Below are positions 25,454-34,807 of a stretch of 44,983 bases of DNA, in pieces (positions within the stretch are counted from its first letter, which is position 1; each line of letters starts with the position of its first letter). Position numbers and translations under genes: made by a program. A model generated the notes under the pieces. It searched no databases and was not told where the DNA came from. It saw nothing but the letters and a program-made list of their open reading frames with translations. Origin of the DNA: Lacrimispora defluvii (GTDB lineage: Bacteria > Bacillota > Clostridia > Lachnospirales > Lachnospiraceae); NCBI GenBank assembly GCA_013036995.1, contig JAAOXG010000076.1, positions 1-44,983 of the forward strand. The letters run 5' to 3'.

Positions 25454-27286
25454 ATGGAAGAGAGACAATGGATGGGTAAGGAAGCGTTATGGAAAAACGA
25501 AGTCATTGCAGCTCTGCTTTTGGTTTCCTTTGCTTTTTTCATTAACAGGGGCATTAAAATAAATGGGCTATATATGGATGATCTCTATTTATGGTCCTGT
25601 TATGGGGAACAAACCTTTCGGCAGTTTGTAATTCCACTTGGAAGTACCAGGTTCCGCTTTGTTTATTACCTGGCAGCCTGGCTTGAAATGATGATTCTCG
25701 GAAGTCATACGGAATGGTTTGTGCCCTTTAACATTTTGCTGAACAGCTGTATTGCGTATACCATGTACCGTTTTGGGAAACGTCTTTCCCATCGGTGGCT
25801 TGTTGGATTTGGCTGCGGAATCTTATATCTTCTTTCCAGAATGTCTTACTATCAGATCAGTCAGGTGTACGGCCTTATGGAAAGCATGGCTCTTTGGATG
25901 GCAATCGGAATCCTCTACTCTTTGTACCAGTATTTATCCGGAGAAGAGCAGAACCATCGATATGTCTGGACAGCAGTGGGGCTGTATTTCAGCGTTTGTT
26001 TTGTCCATGAACGTTATATGGTTCTTCTACCTTTGTTTTTCATTGCATTCCTAATGAAAAAGGAAAAAAAAGTTACTTATTGGCTTAGCATAACCGGAGC
26101 ATTTCTGGCAGTTCAGTTTATCCGTTTCCTCACCATTGGAAGTATTTCTCCCGCGGGAACGGGAGGAACTACAGTAGCCGATACATTCAGCGTATCCCAA
26201 AGCATCCGATACGCATTAGACCAGGTGCTTTATATATTTGGAGTCAATTCAGGCCCTGATTATTTAAGCGGTTTAAGCTGGAGCCAGTCGCCCTCCTGGG
26301 TACGGGTACTTGTTATGCTTGCCGATTTATCTCTTGTAATCATGATTGCAGGATTTCTAATCGTGTTATTTAGAGACAGAGAGAAATTAAAAGTACGGCT
26401 ACCGATTATTACATTATTTGTTGTTTTCATAGCCCTGTGCATTGGATCTTCAAGTGTCACCATCCGTGTGGAAACCAGATGGATCTATGTTTCCATGACT
26501 GCCGCATGGCTGTTTGCCGCGTATCTATGCGGAGAAACAGTACCGCTGAAAGAGGGACAGATACTTACTGTAAAACCTCTTTTATACTGCGGTCTTTTTG
26601 TGCTTTACGGGCTTTTGATGCTTCCTGTTGAAAGCTTTTACCGGGGGCAATACCATAATCTTTACTACTGGTCCTCTCAGCTGCGATACAATTCTCTGGC
26701 GGAAGAGACCTATGGAAAGTATGGGAGTAATATATTCGGCAAAAAGATCTACATTATCGGCAATACTTATGAAATGAGTGATTTTACAGCCCGCACCTTT
26801 TTTAAGACCTTTGACAGCAAACGTCTGGCGGAAGGAACTGAAGTTATATTTATTAATTCCATCCGAGACATTGGTCTGGTTACTCCTAACATGTTGGTCC
26901 TGCGGGAGGATCCGCAGCATAATGCGTTCCAGGATGTGACTGCATTTGTAAAAGATCTGAAATTTCAGCGGGTTTACGGCAGCTACGAAGACGGCTGGCT
27001 AGATGAAGACGCAAAGATCAGAATCATGGCAGGCAAAGAGGGCAAAATCAATCTGAAATTCTATTATCCCGGAGCTATAACCGGACTGGAGCATATTACC
27101 GTTACAGTTGATGGAAAAGAAAAAACGGTTGTATCCATTGACTCCAGTACAGCCACAGCGCAGATCGATGTCCCTGCGTATAAAGTATCAGAATTAAGTT
27201 TTGAAAGTAACTTTTATTACCAGGCAGCATCGGAACAGCGGGGCGAAAAGCATCTGGCTGTGGTTGCTGAAATTACAGCGGATTAA
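25454..27286 (+). CDS. Polytopic membrane protein, possible GT-C-type glycosyltransferase
   Basis: A 610-residue protein with about eleven predicted transmembrane segments between residues 15 and 400 and a hydrophilic C-terminal region (about 410-610) that is probably extracellular and beta-rich at its end. The first outer loop holds an acidic pair (NGLYMDDLYLWSCYGE near residue 45), the position where GT-C lipid-linked sugar transferases keep catalytic Asp/Asp or Asp/Glu. I do not recognise a named family. Its place between the heptose genes and a polyprenyl-phosphate glycosyltransferase gene suggests that it transfers a sugar from a lipid carrier to the glycan or a surface target. The function is an inference. 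Confidence 0.6.
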   Translation: MEERQWMGKEALWKNEVIAALLLVSFAFFINRGIKINGLYMDDLYLWSCYGEQTFRQFVIPLGSTRFRFVYYLAAWLEMMILGSHTEWFVPFNILLNSCIAYTMYRFGKRLSHRWLVGFGCGILYLLSRMSYYQISQVYGLMESMALWMAIGILYSLYQYLSGEEQNHRYVWTAVGLYFSVCFVHERYMVLLPLFFIAFLMKKEKKVTYWLSITGAFLAVQFIRFLTIGSISPAGTGGTTVADTFSVSQSIRYALDQVLYIFGVNSGPDYLSGLSWSQSPSWVRVLVMLADLSLVIMIAGFLIVLFRDREKLKVRLPIITLFVVFIALCIGSSSVTIRVETRWIYVSMTAAWLFAAYLCGETVPLKEGQILTVKPLLYCGLFVLYGLLMLPVESFYRGQYHNLYYWSSQLRYNSLAEETYGKYGSNIFGKKIYIIGNTYEMSDFTARTFFKTFDSKRLAEGTEVIFINSIRDIGLVTPNMLVLREDPQHNAFQDVTAFVKDLKFQRVYGSYEDGWLDEDAKIRIMAGKEGKINLKFYYPGAITGLEHITVTVDGKEKTVVSIDSSTATAQIDVPAYKVSELSFESNFYYQAASEQRGEKHLAVVAEITAD

Positions 27287-27300
27287 GAGACAGAGGTGAG

Positions 27301-28680
27301 ATGATGAAACAAAAATACCTTTACTATACAGTCCCTCTTCTGGGAACTATATTCTGCCTCTGGTACATTTTTGCGGCAACCTGTGACGGAATTTACTCAG
27401 ACTATGTCCGTCTGGTAAACAGCTATCTACCTGATGTGTTTGATCCAGGACACTTTTTTGTACCGGATATCCTGACGCGGATTCCGGTCAATTATGTGGC
27501 GAGAATTATAAATGTTACCTTATTTGATTATAACATCATGTTTGACCGGGTACTGGGTGTACTGGCACTGGGACTTTCCGGTGCCGCCATTACTGCCTAT
27601 TGCGTCCGAAAGAAGCTATCATTTGGCTGGTTTCTTGTACTCATGGTTGTACTGTTTAGCTTAAATAAATGGGAGATGTTAAATAACGGAAGCGGATTTG
27701 CTCACTTTCTTTCATTTGCCCTTTTTTACTGGCATTATGAAGTTTTTGATCGGGTATGGAATGGGAGTGACCGGGTATGTGACCGGGTCTGCCTGATTGT
27801 AATCCCGTTTGCAACAACCCTTCTTGTAGCAGGGCCGTATTGTGCCATCTATTCCGTTACCGTGCTTTTATCCTGCGTCATGCTGTTCTTTCATCAGCGG
27901 AAAAAACGGGAAATCTGGCCAGTCATTTACGGACTTAGTGCCCTTGCTCCGTTTCTTTTGTATCTGTGGAGCAACAGTTATGCGGTGGAAGACCATGCGG
28001 CACCTGCAACTGTGTCGCTCCTTACCCAGCTTATGGACACCCCCGGATTTTTTGTCCGTTTTTTTGTCAAATCATTTTCTTCCATGGTAATTGAAGGAGA
28101 GAGGGCGGAAGAGATCTTTCGTACCAATGGTCCCTTCCTGTTCCTGGGTCTTCTGGTGATTGGATTCTATTTGCTGGCACTGTGGTATAATTGGTATTAT
28201 CACCTTTACGAAGAAACGATTTTACCGGTCCTGTTAATTATATCGGGGGGGTTGAATCATGTGCTGATCGTACTGTCCAGATGGATCTTTCTTCTTGAGA
28301 ACTATGGTCTCAGCTCCAGGTATGCTCTCCAGTTTCAGACTGGTATACTTGGTATTATACTTACCTTTGCACTGCTTTTCAGAAAGAAGAGATACCGGGT
28401 TGGTTCGGCTGTAAAACTGGTGGCTGGTATTGCCTGTTTTGTATTTTTAGCAGGAAATTGTTATACTAATTATGTTGAAATAAAAAAAGCCCCCCATAGG
28501 CTTAATGCTTATGAAAAACGGGCTGAAATGGCTTTGAAGTTTGAAGAACTGACTGACGATGAGCTCTGTGCTAATTTCGAATACCGACCCAGCAGAGAGG
28601 ACAGCGGACAGAAAGTAAGAAGTGCACTGACTATATTAAAAGAAAATGGTTACAGTGTATTTCGAGAGGGTAATCAGTAG
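27301..28680 (+). CDS. Polytopic membrane protein, function unknown
   Basis: A 459-residue protein with about ten hydrophobic segments. The first outer loop contains CDGIYSDYVRLVNSYLPDVF, including acidic residues at a position like that in GT-C enzymes, but no clear catalytic motif is visible. It starts 14 bases after the previous membrane protein gene with an AGAGGTGAG ribosome site; the second ATG (27304) has better spacing than the first. The last 60 residues are hydrophilic. The pairing with the upstream protein and the downstream glycosyltransferase suggests a shared lipid-linked sugar job. No family name can be given with confidence. Confidence 0.55.
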   Translation: MMKQKYLYYTVPLLGTIFCLWYIFAATCDGIYSDYVRLVNSYLPDVFDPGHFFVPDILTRIPVNYVARIINVTLFDYNIMFDRVLGVLALGLSGAAITAYCVRKKLSFGWFLVLMVVLFSLNKWEMLNNGSGFAHFLSFALFYWHYEVFDRVWNGSDRVCDRVCLIVIPFATTLLVAGPYCAIYSVTVLLSCVMLFFHQRKKREIWPVIYGLSALAPFLLYLWSNSYAVEDHAAPATVSLLTQLMDTPGFFVRFFVKSFSSMVIEGERAEEIFRTNGPFLFLGLLVIGFYLLALWYNWYYHLYEETILPVLLIISGGLNHVLIVLSRWIFLLENYGLSSRYALQFQTGILGIILTFALLFRKKRYRVGSAVKLVAGIACFVFLAGNCYTNYVEIKKAPHRLNAYEKRAEMALKFEELTDDELCANFEYRPSREDSGQKVRSALTILKENGYSVFREGNQ

Positions 28681-28695
28681 CTAAGGAGCAAATAT

Positions 28696-29628
28696 ATGAA
28701 AAAGACATTATCGGTGGTTGTATCCTGTTATAATGAAGAACTGGCTCTTGACAAGTTCTATGAGGAAACTGCCAGTATTTTGAAAAAACTAAGTTGGAAA
28801 TATGAACTTATCTTTGTTAATGACGGAAGCCAGGATCAGACCCTTTCTGTACTCACCCGACTGTCCCAGTCAGATGAAAGGGTAAAAGTAATAAGCTTTT
28901 CCAGAAATTTTGGGCACGAAGCAGCCATGATTGCAGGTCTGGATTACAGTCAGGGTGACGGAATCGTGTGTATGGATGCGGATTTACAGCACCCTCCGGA
29001 ATATTTACCTGAAATTGTAAAAAAGCTGGAAGAAGGCTTCGATGTAATTAACATGGTCCGTACCAGAAATGAGTCCGCAGGCTGGTTTAAAAATATTGCG
29101 TCCACTGCATTTTACCGTCTGATCAATGTGCTTTCTGATGTAAAATTTGAGCCCAATGCTTCCGATTTTTTTGCTGTTTCAGGAAAAGCGGCAAAGGTGC
29201 TGAAAGAGAACTACAGAGAAAAAGTCCGTTTTTTAAGAGGATACGTTCAGAATATCGGTTATCCCAGGACGACAATCCAATATGAAGCAAGAACGAGGGT
29301 CGCAGGTGAAAGTAAGTACAGCATTAAGAAATTAATCGCTTTCTCTGTGAATACCATTATGTGTTTTTCCAATCTCCCCCTGAAACTTGGGATATATGCT
29401 GGCTGCGGTGCCGGTATTCTGGGAATTATCATGATGATTTATACCATATGGAGTTGGGCAAGAGTGGGAACGCCCAGCGGGTATGCCACCATTATCGTTC
29501 TTATGTGCTTTATGTTTGCAGTCCTGTTTTTGATTGTTGGAATTATTGGAAATTATATTGCGATCCTGTTTGCGGAACTAAAGGACAGGCCGATTTATAT
29601 TGTTGAAGAGACGAAAAACATTCATTGA
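28696..29628 (+). CDS. Polyprenyl-phosphate glycosyltransferase (DPM1/GtrB-like GT2)
   Basis: A 310-residue GT2 enzyme with two C-terminal transmembrane segments (about residues 230-255 and 265-292). Catalytic features are LSVVVSCYNEELALDKFYEE at the N terminus, the GMDADLQHPPEYLPEI metal-binding motif near residue 93, and RVAGESKYSIKKLIAF near residue 198. Such proteins move a sugar from a nucleotide donor onto undecaprenyl phosphate on the inner face, for later use by outer-face GT-C enzymes. The two membrane proteins encoded just upstream are the natural partners. The donor sugar is not readable. It ends the operon, followed by a terminator. Confidence 0.9.
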   Translation: MKKTLSVVVSCYNEELALDKFYEETASILKKLSWKYELIFVNDGSQDQTLSVLTRLSQSDERVKVISFSRNFGHEAAMIAGLDYSQGDGIVCMDADLQHPPEYLPEIVKKLEEGFDVINMVRTRNESAGWFKNIASTAFYRLINVLSDVKFEPNASDFFAVSGKAAKVLKENYREKVRFLRGYVQNIGYPRTTIQYEARTRVAGESKYSIKKLIAFSVNTIMCFSNLPLKLGIYAGCGAGILGIIMMIYTIWSWARVGTPSGYATIIVLMCFMFAVLFLIVGIIGNYIAILFAELKDRPIYIVEETKNIH

Positions 29629-29693
29629 TTCCTTTTCCCCGGAACGATATAATGATCTTAGGATTATTATTTGATGGAATCAAAGAATAAGAG

Positions 29694-29725
29694 AGGCCTG
29701 GGATTATCCGATTCCCAGGCCTTTT
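29694..29725. terminator. Terminator between glycan operon and GH25 gene
   Basis: AGGCCTGGGA (29694-29703) pairs perfectly with TCCCAGGCCT (29713-29722), followed by TTT on the + strand. On the minus strand the flank is less T-rich, but the hairpin probably serves both convergent genes. Confidence 0.85.
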
Positions 29726-29738
29726 CCTATATCACCAT

Positions 29739-31562
29739 TTAATGTATTCCAGGCCCAATCTCTTTGCCTGGAGCAGTTTCGCTTGCCGTTCCTGTATTAC
29801 CTGAGTTGGTGTTACCTGACCCGGTAGTATCTTGTGATGTTGTACCAGGTGTAGCAGGTTGCGTTTCACCAGTTGTTTCCTGGGTTGTCTCAGCAGGAGT
29901 TAAGGTGCAGACACCGCTTGCATCAGCAGTATAGGAAACACCATCAACTGTAAATGTTTCTGATAGTTTCATCTTACCGTCAGAAGGATTTAAATAATAC
30001 TGTTTGCCGTTTACGGTTATCATACCCGAAGCCATAGCCCCGCTGTCTCCGAAATAATACCAGCTGCCGTCCACCTGTCTCCAGCCAACGGTCATCTTAC
30101 CAGATGAGCTGCTTAAATAATACTTAGCGCCACGGTCATCAAGCCAACCAGAATGCATCTTGCCATCGCTATTCATGTAATACCAGCTTCCATCTGCATT
30201 GACCCATCCGGTGCTCATGCTGCCATTGGTATTAAAGTAATACCAGCTGTTATCCAGCTGCTTCCATCCAGAAGTGGCACTGCCGTCTTCCGCCATGTAA
30301 TACTTGGTCATTCCGTCTGTATGCCATCCTGTTACCATGGAACCGTCATTATTTAAATAATATCGTTTGTTATTCAGATCAAGCCAACCAGTTGACATAA
30401 CACCACTATCCTGTAAGAAATAACGCTTTCCGTTCAGATCCATCCATCCGGTCTTCATCTGCCCTGATGTGTCACTCATGTAATAATGCTGACCATTTAA
30501 ATCAACCCATCCGGTGGCCATAGAACCATCAGAATTTAAATAATATTTAGCACCGTTGTCCAGAAGCCATCCGGTATTCATGGAGCCGCTTGCATTGAAG
30601 AAATACCATTTGTCAGAAAGCTGTTTCCAACCGGTAAACATACGTCCATTGGTATCATCTAGATAGTAGCGCTGCCCATCCTTATCAAACCATCCGGTAG
30701 AAGCCTGTCCTTCATTGTTCATATAAAACCAGCCTGTTCCATCATTGATCCAGGTGTTCTTCTGCATGGCATAATTCTGGTAATAGTAAGTCCTGTCTCC
30801 GATTTTTCTCCAAAGATTCCCTGGAAGCTTTGGTGTTAAATCCTGATACAGAAAATCAATATCCACATTTCCGTTAATTCCCTGAATCTGTCCGGTGCTG
30901 GTCACCTGCCACATAACCGGATTCTGGAACTTATGCTTTGCTTCATAGCGGGCAACCCAGACATCATATTTCATTTGGGATAAATCAATCTTATTTGACA
31001 GCCAGTAATCGTTTGCATAGACAAGGGGATGATACCCGGCTTCTCTTATACGGTCACAGAATGCATTGATGATCTGGCTTACCTGATAAGGCGGAAGAGT
31101 ACCCAGTGTGGAACTGTCTTCTGCATCAAAGGCAATAGGAAAGGAAATGGGGTAATCTTTAACAAGATCAAGGACAAAATCTGCCTCTGCTCTTGCCATA
31201 TCTGGCGTGGTAGCCAGGGAATAGATATAGGCTCCTACTTTCAGTCCAGCCGCTGAGGCACCCTGTACATTTGTGTGAAAATTAGGATCAATCACACCTT
31301 TGGAACGGGTTCCAAGCATAACAAAACTGACATCATTGGCAGCAACCGCTGTCCAGTCTACATTTCCCTGCCAGCGGGATACATCAATTCCTCTGGCAAT
31401 TGCTTCTTTTATGACTGTGCCGTCTTTCAACTGATAGTAACCATTAACCCGTTCATACGGTGCCGCCTGAGTGCTCATAACCGGATAGAATCCGGCTGAC
31501 ATGCCGATCAAAACGCTGAGTGCAGCTGTGGCAAAACGCATGCTGATTTTCGTGTGTCTCAA
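29739..31562 (-). CDS. Secreted GH25 lysozyme with choline-binding-type repeats
   Basis: A 607-residue exported protein. A signal peptide covers about residues 1-34 (cleavage near TQAA). Residues about 55-250 are a GH25 muramidase with catalytic-type D60 (RGIDVSRWQG) and D146/E148 (AFDAEDS). From about residue 255 to 545 there are roughly fourteen 20-residue repeats of the GW-x-WYYxxxxGxMxTGW kind, the cell-wall/choline-binding repeat of LytA-type proteins. The tail is rich in Thr, Gly and Ser, ending APG-KEI-GPG-IH. The start is TTG at 31562 behind AAAGGAGGAT; the first ATG is 21 bases further in and has no site. It probably cuts peptidoglycan while docked on choline-bearing wall polymers. 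Confidence 0.9.
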   Translation of the reverse strand: MRHTKISMRFATAALSVLIGMSAGFYPVMSTQAAPYERVNGYYQLKDGTVIKEAIARGIDVSRWQGNVDWTAVAANDVSFVMLGTRSKGVIDPNFHTNVQGASAAGLKVGAYIYSLATTPDMARAEADFVLDLVKDYPISFPIAFDAEDSSTLGTLPPYQVSQIINAFCDRIREAGYHPLVYANDYWLSNKIDLSQMKYDVWVARYEAKHKFQNPVMWQVTSTGQIQGINGNVDIDFLYQDLTPKLPGNLWRKIGDRTYYYQNYAMQKNTWINDGTGWFYMNNEGQASTGWFDKDGQRYYLDDTNGRMFTGWKQLSDKWYFFNASGSMNTGWLLDNGAKYYLNSDGSMATGWVDLNGQHYYMSDTSGQMKTGWMDLNGKRYFLQDSGVMSTGWLDLNNKRYYLNNDGSMVTGWHTDGMTKYYMAEDGSATSGWKQLDNSWYYFNTNGSMSTGWVNADGSWYYMNSDGKMHSGWLDDRGAKYYLSSSSGKMTVGWRQVDGSWYYFGDSGAMASGMITVNGKQYYLNPSDGKMKLSETFTVDGVSYTADASGVCTLTPAETTQETTGETQPATPGTTSQDTTGSGNTNSGNTGTASETAPGKEIGPGIH

Positions 31563-31626
31563 TGTAATATCCTCCTTTGTTCCTTAAGTTTCCTTCATAC
31601 AATTATCCCTATGTACGTAATTACCC

Positions 31627-31671
31627 AAAAAATTAGTGCGGGCATCTGCGGAAAAGTGCAGATACCCACAC
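31627..31671 (-). terminator. Terminator of the repeat-protein gene (minus strand)
   Basis: On the minus strand a 14-bp stem (31658-31671 with 31636-31649, with G-T pairs) is followed by TAATTTTTT. It separates this gene from the downstream GH25 gene, so the two are transcribed independently. Confidence 0.85.
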
Positions 31672-31691
31672 AGAAAAAATCCGTTCAATAA

Positions 31692-32783
31692 TCAACCTGG
31701 TCCGCTGGTTAATCCAGGTGCTAACTGATAGGTACCGCTGCCGGAAGAATTAGATGTTCCGCCTGGTGTATCATTTGACTGACTGGTGGGAGGACTGCTT
31801 AAATTGTTGGCTCCAGTCGATGATCCGCCGGGTCCGCCGGAATTCGTTGTAGAAGAACCTCCTGGGGCGTTACTGTTGCTGTCGGTGCCTCCGGGAGTAT
31901 TGCTGTTAGAAGATCCCGTTGGTGTTCCGGAAGAGCCGTTCTGATATGCTCCGTTGGAAGCAAAGCTATAGCTCTTTCCATCTATTGTGAGTGTAGTATT
32001 CGCTGCCATCTTTCCAGTTGAAGGATCCAGATAATAATAAACACCTGAAAGCTGAATCCAACCGGTAGTCATATGTCCTGAGTCGCCGAAATAATAGTAG
32101 GCACCTTCAATCTGTTTCCAGCCATGAGCCATCTTTCCATTGCTGGTATCCATATAGTACTTATTGGTACCGTCACTGAGCCAGCCGGTCATCATCTTAC
32201 CTAATACTGATTTGGAATCAGCATTCAGATAATAGTAGGCGTTATCTATCTGTTTCCATCCAGTCACCATCTTACCGTCAGAACCGAAATAAAACCAGTC
32301 ATTACCAACCTGTCCCCAGCCGATGGTGCAGGTGCCGTCTTCCTTAAAATAAAACCAGCCGTTATCCATCTGTCTCCAGCCGGTTGCCATGGATCCGTCA
32401 CCCTTCATATAATAGTAACTGTTGCCTATCTTAAGCCATCCTTTTACAAGAACTCCGGTATCGTCCATAAGATAATAATACTTTCCGTTGTCCTTGATCC
32501 ACTTGGTAGCCATAGAACCATTGGAATGGAAATAATACCAGTTTCCGTTAATCTGTTTCCAGCCGGTAGACATGATACCGGTAGTTAAATCAAGATAATA
32601 AAACGTGCCGTCAGATGTCTTAACCCAGCCTTTATGAACGGATCCATCCGCATCCAAATATTTCCACTGAGAACCTTCCTTAACCCATCCTGCCGCAGCC
32701 CAGGCTGTATTAGCTGGTATCAAAGCTGCGGTTCCTATCAGTCCTGCAAGCAGCAGAGCCGCTGTTTTCTTTCCGTATCGCAT
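31692..32783 (-). CDS. Secreted choline-binding-type repeat protein without catalytic domain
   Basis: A 363-residue exported protein. The signal peptide ends near residue 30 (NTAWAAAG). Residues about 31-275 are nearly all cell-wall/choline-binding repeats (about eleven; for example GWKQINGNWYYFHSNGSMAT). Then comes a low-complexity tail of Ser, Gly, Pro, Asn and Thr, ending APG-LTS-GPG. There is no enzyme domain, so it may be a structural or adhesive wall protein or carry function in the tail. The start follows GGAGGAAG, and a minus-strand TATAAT lies at 32833-32838. It shares its terminal nine-residue pattern with the GH25 protein encoded downstream. Confidence 0.88.
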   Translation of the reverse strand: MRYGKKTAALLLAGLIGTAALIPANTAWAAAGWVKEGSQWKYLDADGSVHKGWVKTSDGTFYYLDLTTGIMSTGWKQINGNWYYFHSNGSMATKWIKDNGKYYYLMDDTGVLVKGWLKIGNSYYYMKGDGSMATGWRQMDNGWFYFKEDGTCTIGWGQVGNDWFYFGSDGKMVTGWKQIDNAYYYLNADSKSVLGKMMTGWLSDGTNKYYMDTSNGKMAHGWKQIEGAYYYFGDSGHMTTGWIQLSGVYYYLDPSTGKMAANTTLTIDGKSYSFASNGAYQNGSSGTPTGSSNSNTPGGTDSNSNAPGGSSTTNSGGPGGSSTGANNLSSPPTSQSNDTPGGTSNSSGSGTYQLAPGLTSGPG

Positions 32784-32832
32784 ACCGTTCTCTTCCTCCT
32801 GTTCCAGCTATTTCTATTTTACACATAGAGAC

Positions 32833-32838
32833 ATTATA
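32833..32838 (-). promoter_or_regulatory. Candidate -10 box for the repeat-protein gene
   Basis: A perfect TATAAT on the minus strand lies about 50 bases ahead of the start codon. A matching -35 is not clear, so only the -10 is proposed. Confidence 0.4.
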
Positions 32839-32901
32839 ACATAGTGCTAATCATAATACCTAAACATTTTATTACGATTTGCAGACAAATTTCCAAAAAT
32901 G

Positions 32902-34728
32902 TCAAATATTCGGAAGCTCCATACATTTCTTATAGTATGTTTTTGCATACCGATACATAATTATGGTGTATTCGCCAAATTCCTCTCCCAGAAAAGCCTT
33001 ATAAATAGCCCAGAGGCTCCATAAAAAGCCACCCAGAGCCATGTAAGCATAAACCGTATAACGCTCTTCTGTAGTTGGAGTCCGCTTCAGATATATTTCA
33101 ATCAGCCGGTCAGTTTCTTCTTCATTATAATAGGAATAGATTGCACACATAGATATATCAACAAGTGGATCACACATGCCCGCATACTCCCAGTCGATGA
33201 GACGTACCGTTCCATTTGGAAGCATTAAGAAGTTGTCCACTACCGTATCAAGATGGGACAGAACTTTTTTATGTCCCAGTTTCTCTAATTTACTTAGCAG
33301 CTCACACATCTGGCCACGGACATCTGAATAATCCTCAAAGGGGATCGCTCCGTACTTTCTGCAGAGATTTTCATAAAAATCAATCCGTTCCTGGAAATCA
33401 AAGGTGTGAGAGACCTCAATTCCCGATTTATGAAATTCCCTTACAAGAGCCATACAGCGTTTGATCTCCTCAGGGCTGTTGGGGTTGGCATTGTGAGCAC
33501 CTTCATAATATTCTGCAATTTTATACCCTGTCTCACCATTAAAATAGATAACCTTCTCTGTAATATCATATTTAGATAACGCATCATAAACGGCCTTTTC
33601 CTGTTGTCTGTTAATCAGCAGCTCCGTTCCGGGGCCGGGTATTCTGCATATATAATGGCGGTCTTTGATCTTAAACAGGAAGGATTTGTTGGTCATACCT
33701 GCTTTTAAACATCTGATCTCCGTGATTTCAGACTCGGGAACAGAGAATACCTTGGAGACCAGTTCCAGGGCTTCATTGTCAGAGCGGTGCTGATACTTGA
33801 TATCGAACCGGCGCAGCTCTTCCAGATTTTCAAATTCATAAACTTCATCAGCCGGTCTCCGGTTGATATACAGTTCAATTTCACGTCCCACTTCAGAAAA
33901 TTCAGGAAGTCGCTTTGCGGTTTCACCTGAGAGCATCTCCATTAAGACATTTTCCCAATAAAACTGCTCGGTTCCGGGAATCTCATAATAGGCTTCCAGT
34001 ACAGGAAGAAACTGGTCTGAGAAGGACTTGGAGAAAAAGACGGGGCCGTACATTACCCATTTGTCCTGCCCACCTACTGTTACATTTAAAATGCGTCCCT
34101 TCTTATTATAATCAAAACACCATTCAGAAGTTTCTCCTTCCATATAAGAGGAGGAGTACCAGGCGCCTCCTTCGTAGGAGTGATACATATTATGGCGCAT
34201 CCAGTTGTCAGAGGAAAGGAGATACATGTTTCTGTTTTTAAATAAGTTTCTGGCGTGGTATATGGTAGCCAGAGTATTCTTTTTAGAGTATTCAGGATTA
34301 TAAAGAAGCTTAACCTTATATTTATCTATAAGGTACTCGAATTTTTCTTTCAGGTATCCGACTACAATTGTGATGTCATAGATACCGGATTCGTGAAGCT
34401 GGCGGATCTGGCGTTCAATCATTCGCTCTCCAAATACTTCTAAAAGTCCTTTTGGCGTTTCAAAGGTCAGCGGAACGAAACGGGATCCGAAGCCGGCAGC
34501 AATGATTACGGCGCCATCAACTTTATGTTCATTCAGAAGTGTTTTACCAGCAGGAAGTAGCTCATAGGATTCGTTCAACTTACCAGGTGTAATTAATCCT
34601 TTTTCGATACAGTCCTTAACCAGGCTGTTTGCCGTACCAAGTGAAACCATAAGTTCCTGTGATATCTCTCTTTGTGTGACTGCCGGATTTTCCAGAACCA
34701 GTCGGCAGATAATAACATTACGATTCAT
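32902..34728 (-). CDS. licC/licA: HTH-LicC-LicA fusion: choline-phosphate cytidylyltransferase / choline kinase
   Basis: A 608-residue three-part protein. Residues 1-65 are a winged helix-turn-helix (AVTQREISQELMVSLGTANS). Residues about 72-300 are a LicC-type nucleotidyltransferase: IIAAGFGSRFVPLTFETPKG, then GYLKEKFEYLIDKYKVKLLY and LLSSDNWMRHN. Residues about 310-600 are a LicA-type choline kinase with GMTNKSFLFKI, catalytic HLDTVVDNF and metal site LIDWEYAGMCDP. In pneumococcus LicA makes phosphocholine and LicC makes CDP-choline for decorating teichoic acids; here both are one chain with a DNA-binding-type head. No licB or licD is in the window. The neighbouring repeat proteins are the expected choline binders. 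Choline as substrate is inferred; a related amino alcohol is possible. Confidence 0.86.
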   Translation of the reverse strand: MNRNVIICRLVLENPAVTQREISQELMVSLGTANSLVKDCIEKGLITPGKLNESYELLPAGKTLLNEHKVDGAVIIAAGFGSRFVPLTFETPKGLLEVFGERMIERQIRQLHESGIYDITIVVGYLKEKFEYLIDKYKVKLLYNPEYSKKNTLATIYHARNLFKNRNMYLLSSDNWMRHNMYHSYEGGAWYSSSYMEGETSEWCFDYNKKGRILNVTVGGQDKWVMYGPVFFSKSFSDQFLPVLEAYYEIPGTEQFYWENVLMEMLSGETAKRLPEFSEVGREIELYINRRPADEVYEFENLEELRRFDIKYQHRSDNEALELVSKVFSVPESEITEIRCLKAGMTNKSFLFKIKDRHYICRIPGPGTELLINRQQEKAVYDALSKYDITEKVIYFNGETGYKIAEYYEGAHNANPNSPEEIKRCMALVREFHKSGIEVSHTFDFQERIDFYENLCRKYGAIPFEDYSDVRGQMCELLSKLEKLGHKKVLSHLDTVVDNFLMLPNGTVRLIDWEYAGMCDPLVDISMCAIYSYYNEEETDRLIEIYLKRTPTTEERYTVYAYMALGGFLWSLWAIYKAFLGEEFGEYTIIMYRYAKTYYKKCMELPNI

Positions 34729-34769
34729 AGTAATATAACCTCCACATATATTAAATTGGGTATAACCTG

Positions 34770-34807
34770 ATGTTCAAAATTATAATAGTGTAAATTTATA
34801 TGAACAT
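34770..34807. promoter_or_regulatory. Inverted repeat, possible operator of the licC/licA gene
   Basis: ATGTTCA (34770-34776) and TGAACAT (34801-34807) are perfect inverted copies 24 bases apart (31 bases start to start, about three helical turns). One half overlaps the -10 box at 34806-34811, and the other lies in the leader. The encoded protein has an N-terminal winged helix, so autoregulation is plausible but untested. Confidence 0.45.

Noticed and set aside
30000-32700. CRISPR array suggested by regularly spaced similar segments
   Set aside because: The periodicity of about 60-63 bases is the coding DNA of 20-residue wall-binding repeats, with open frames throughout and no constant repeat.
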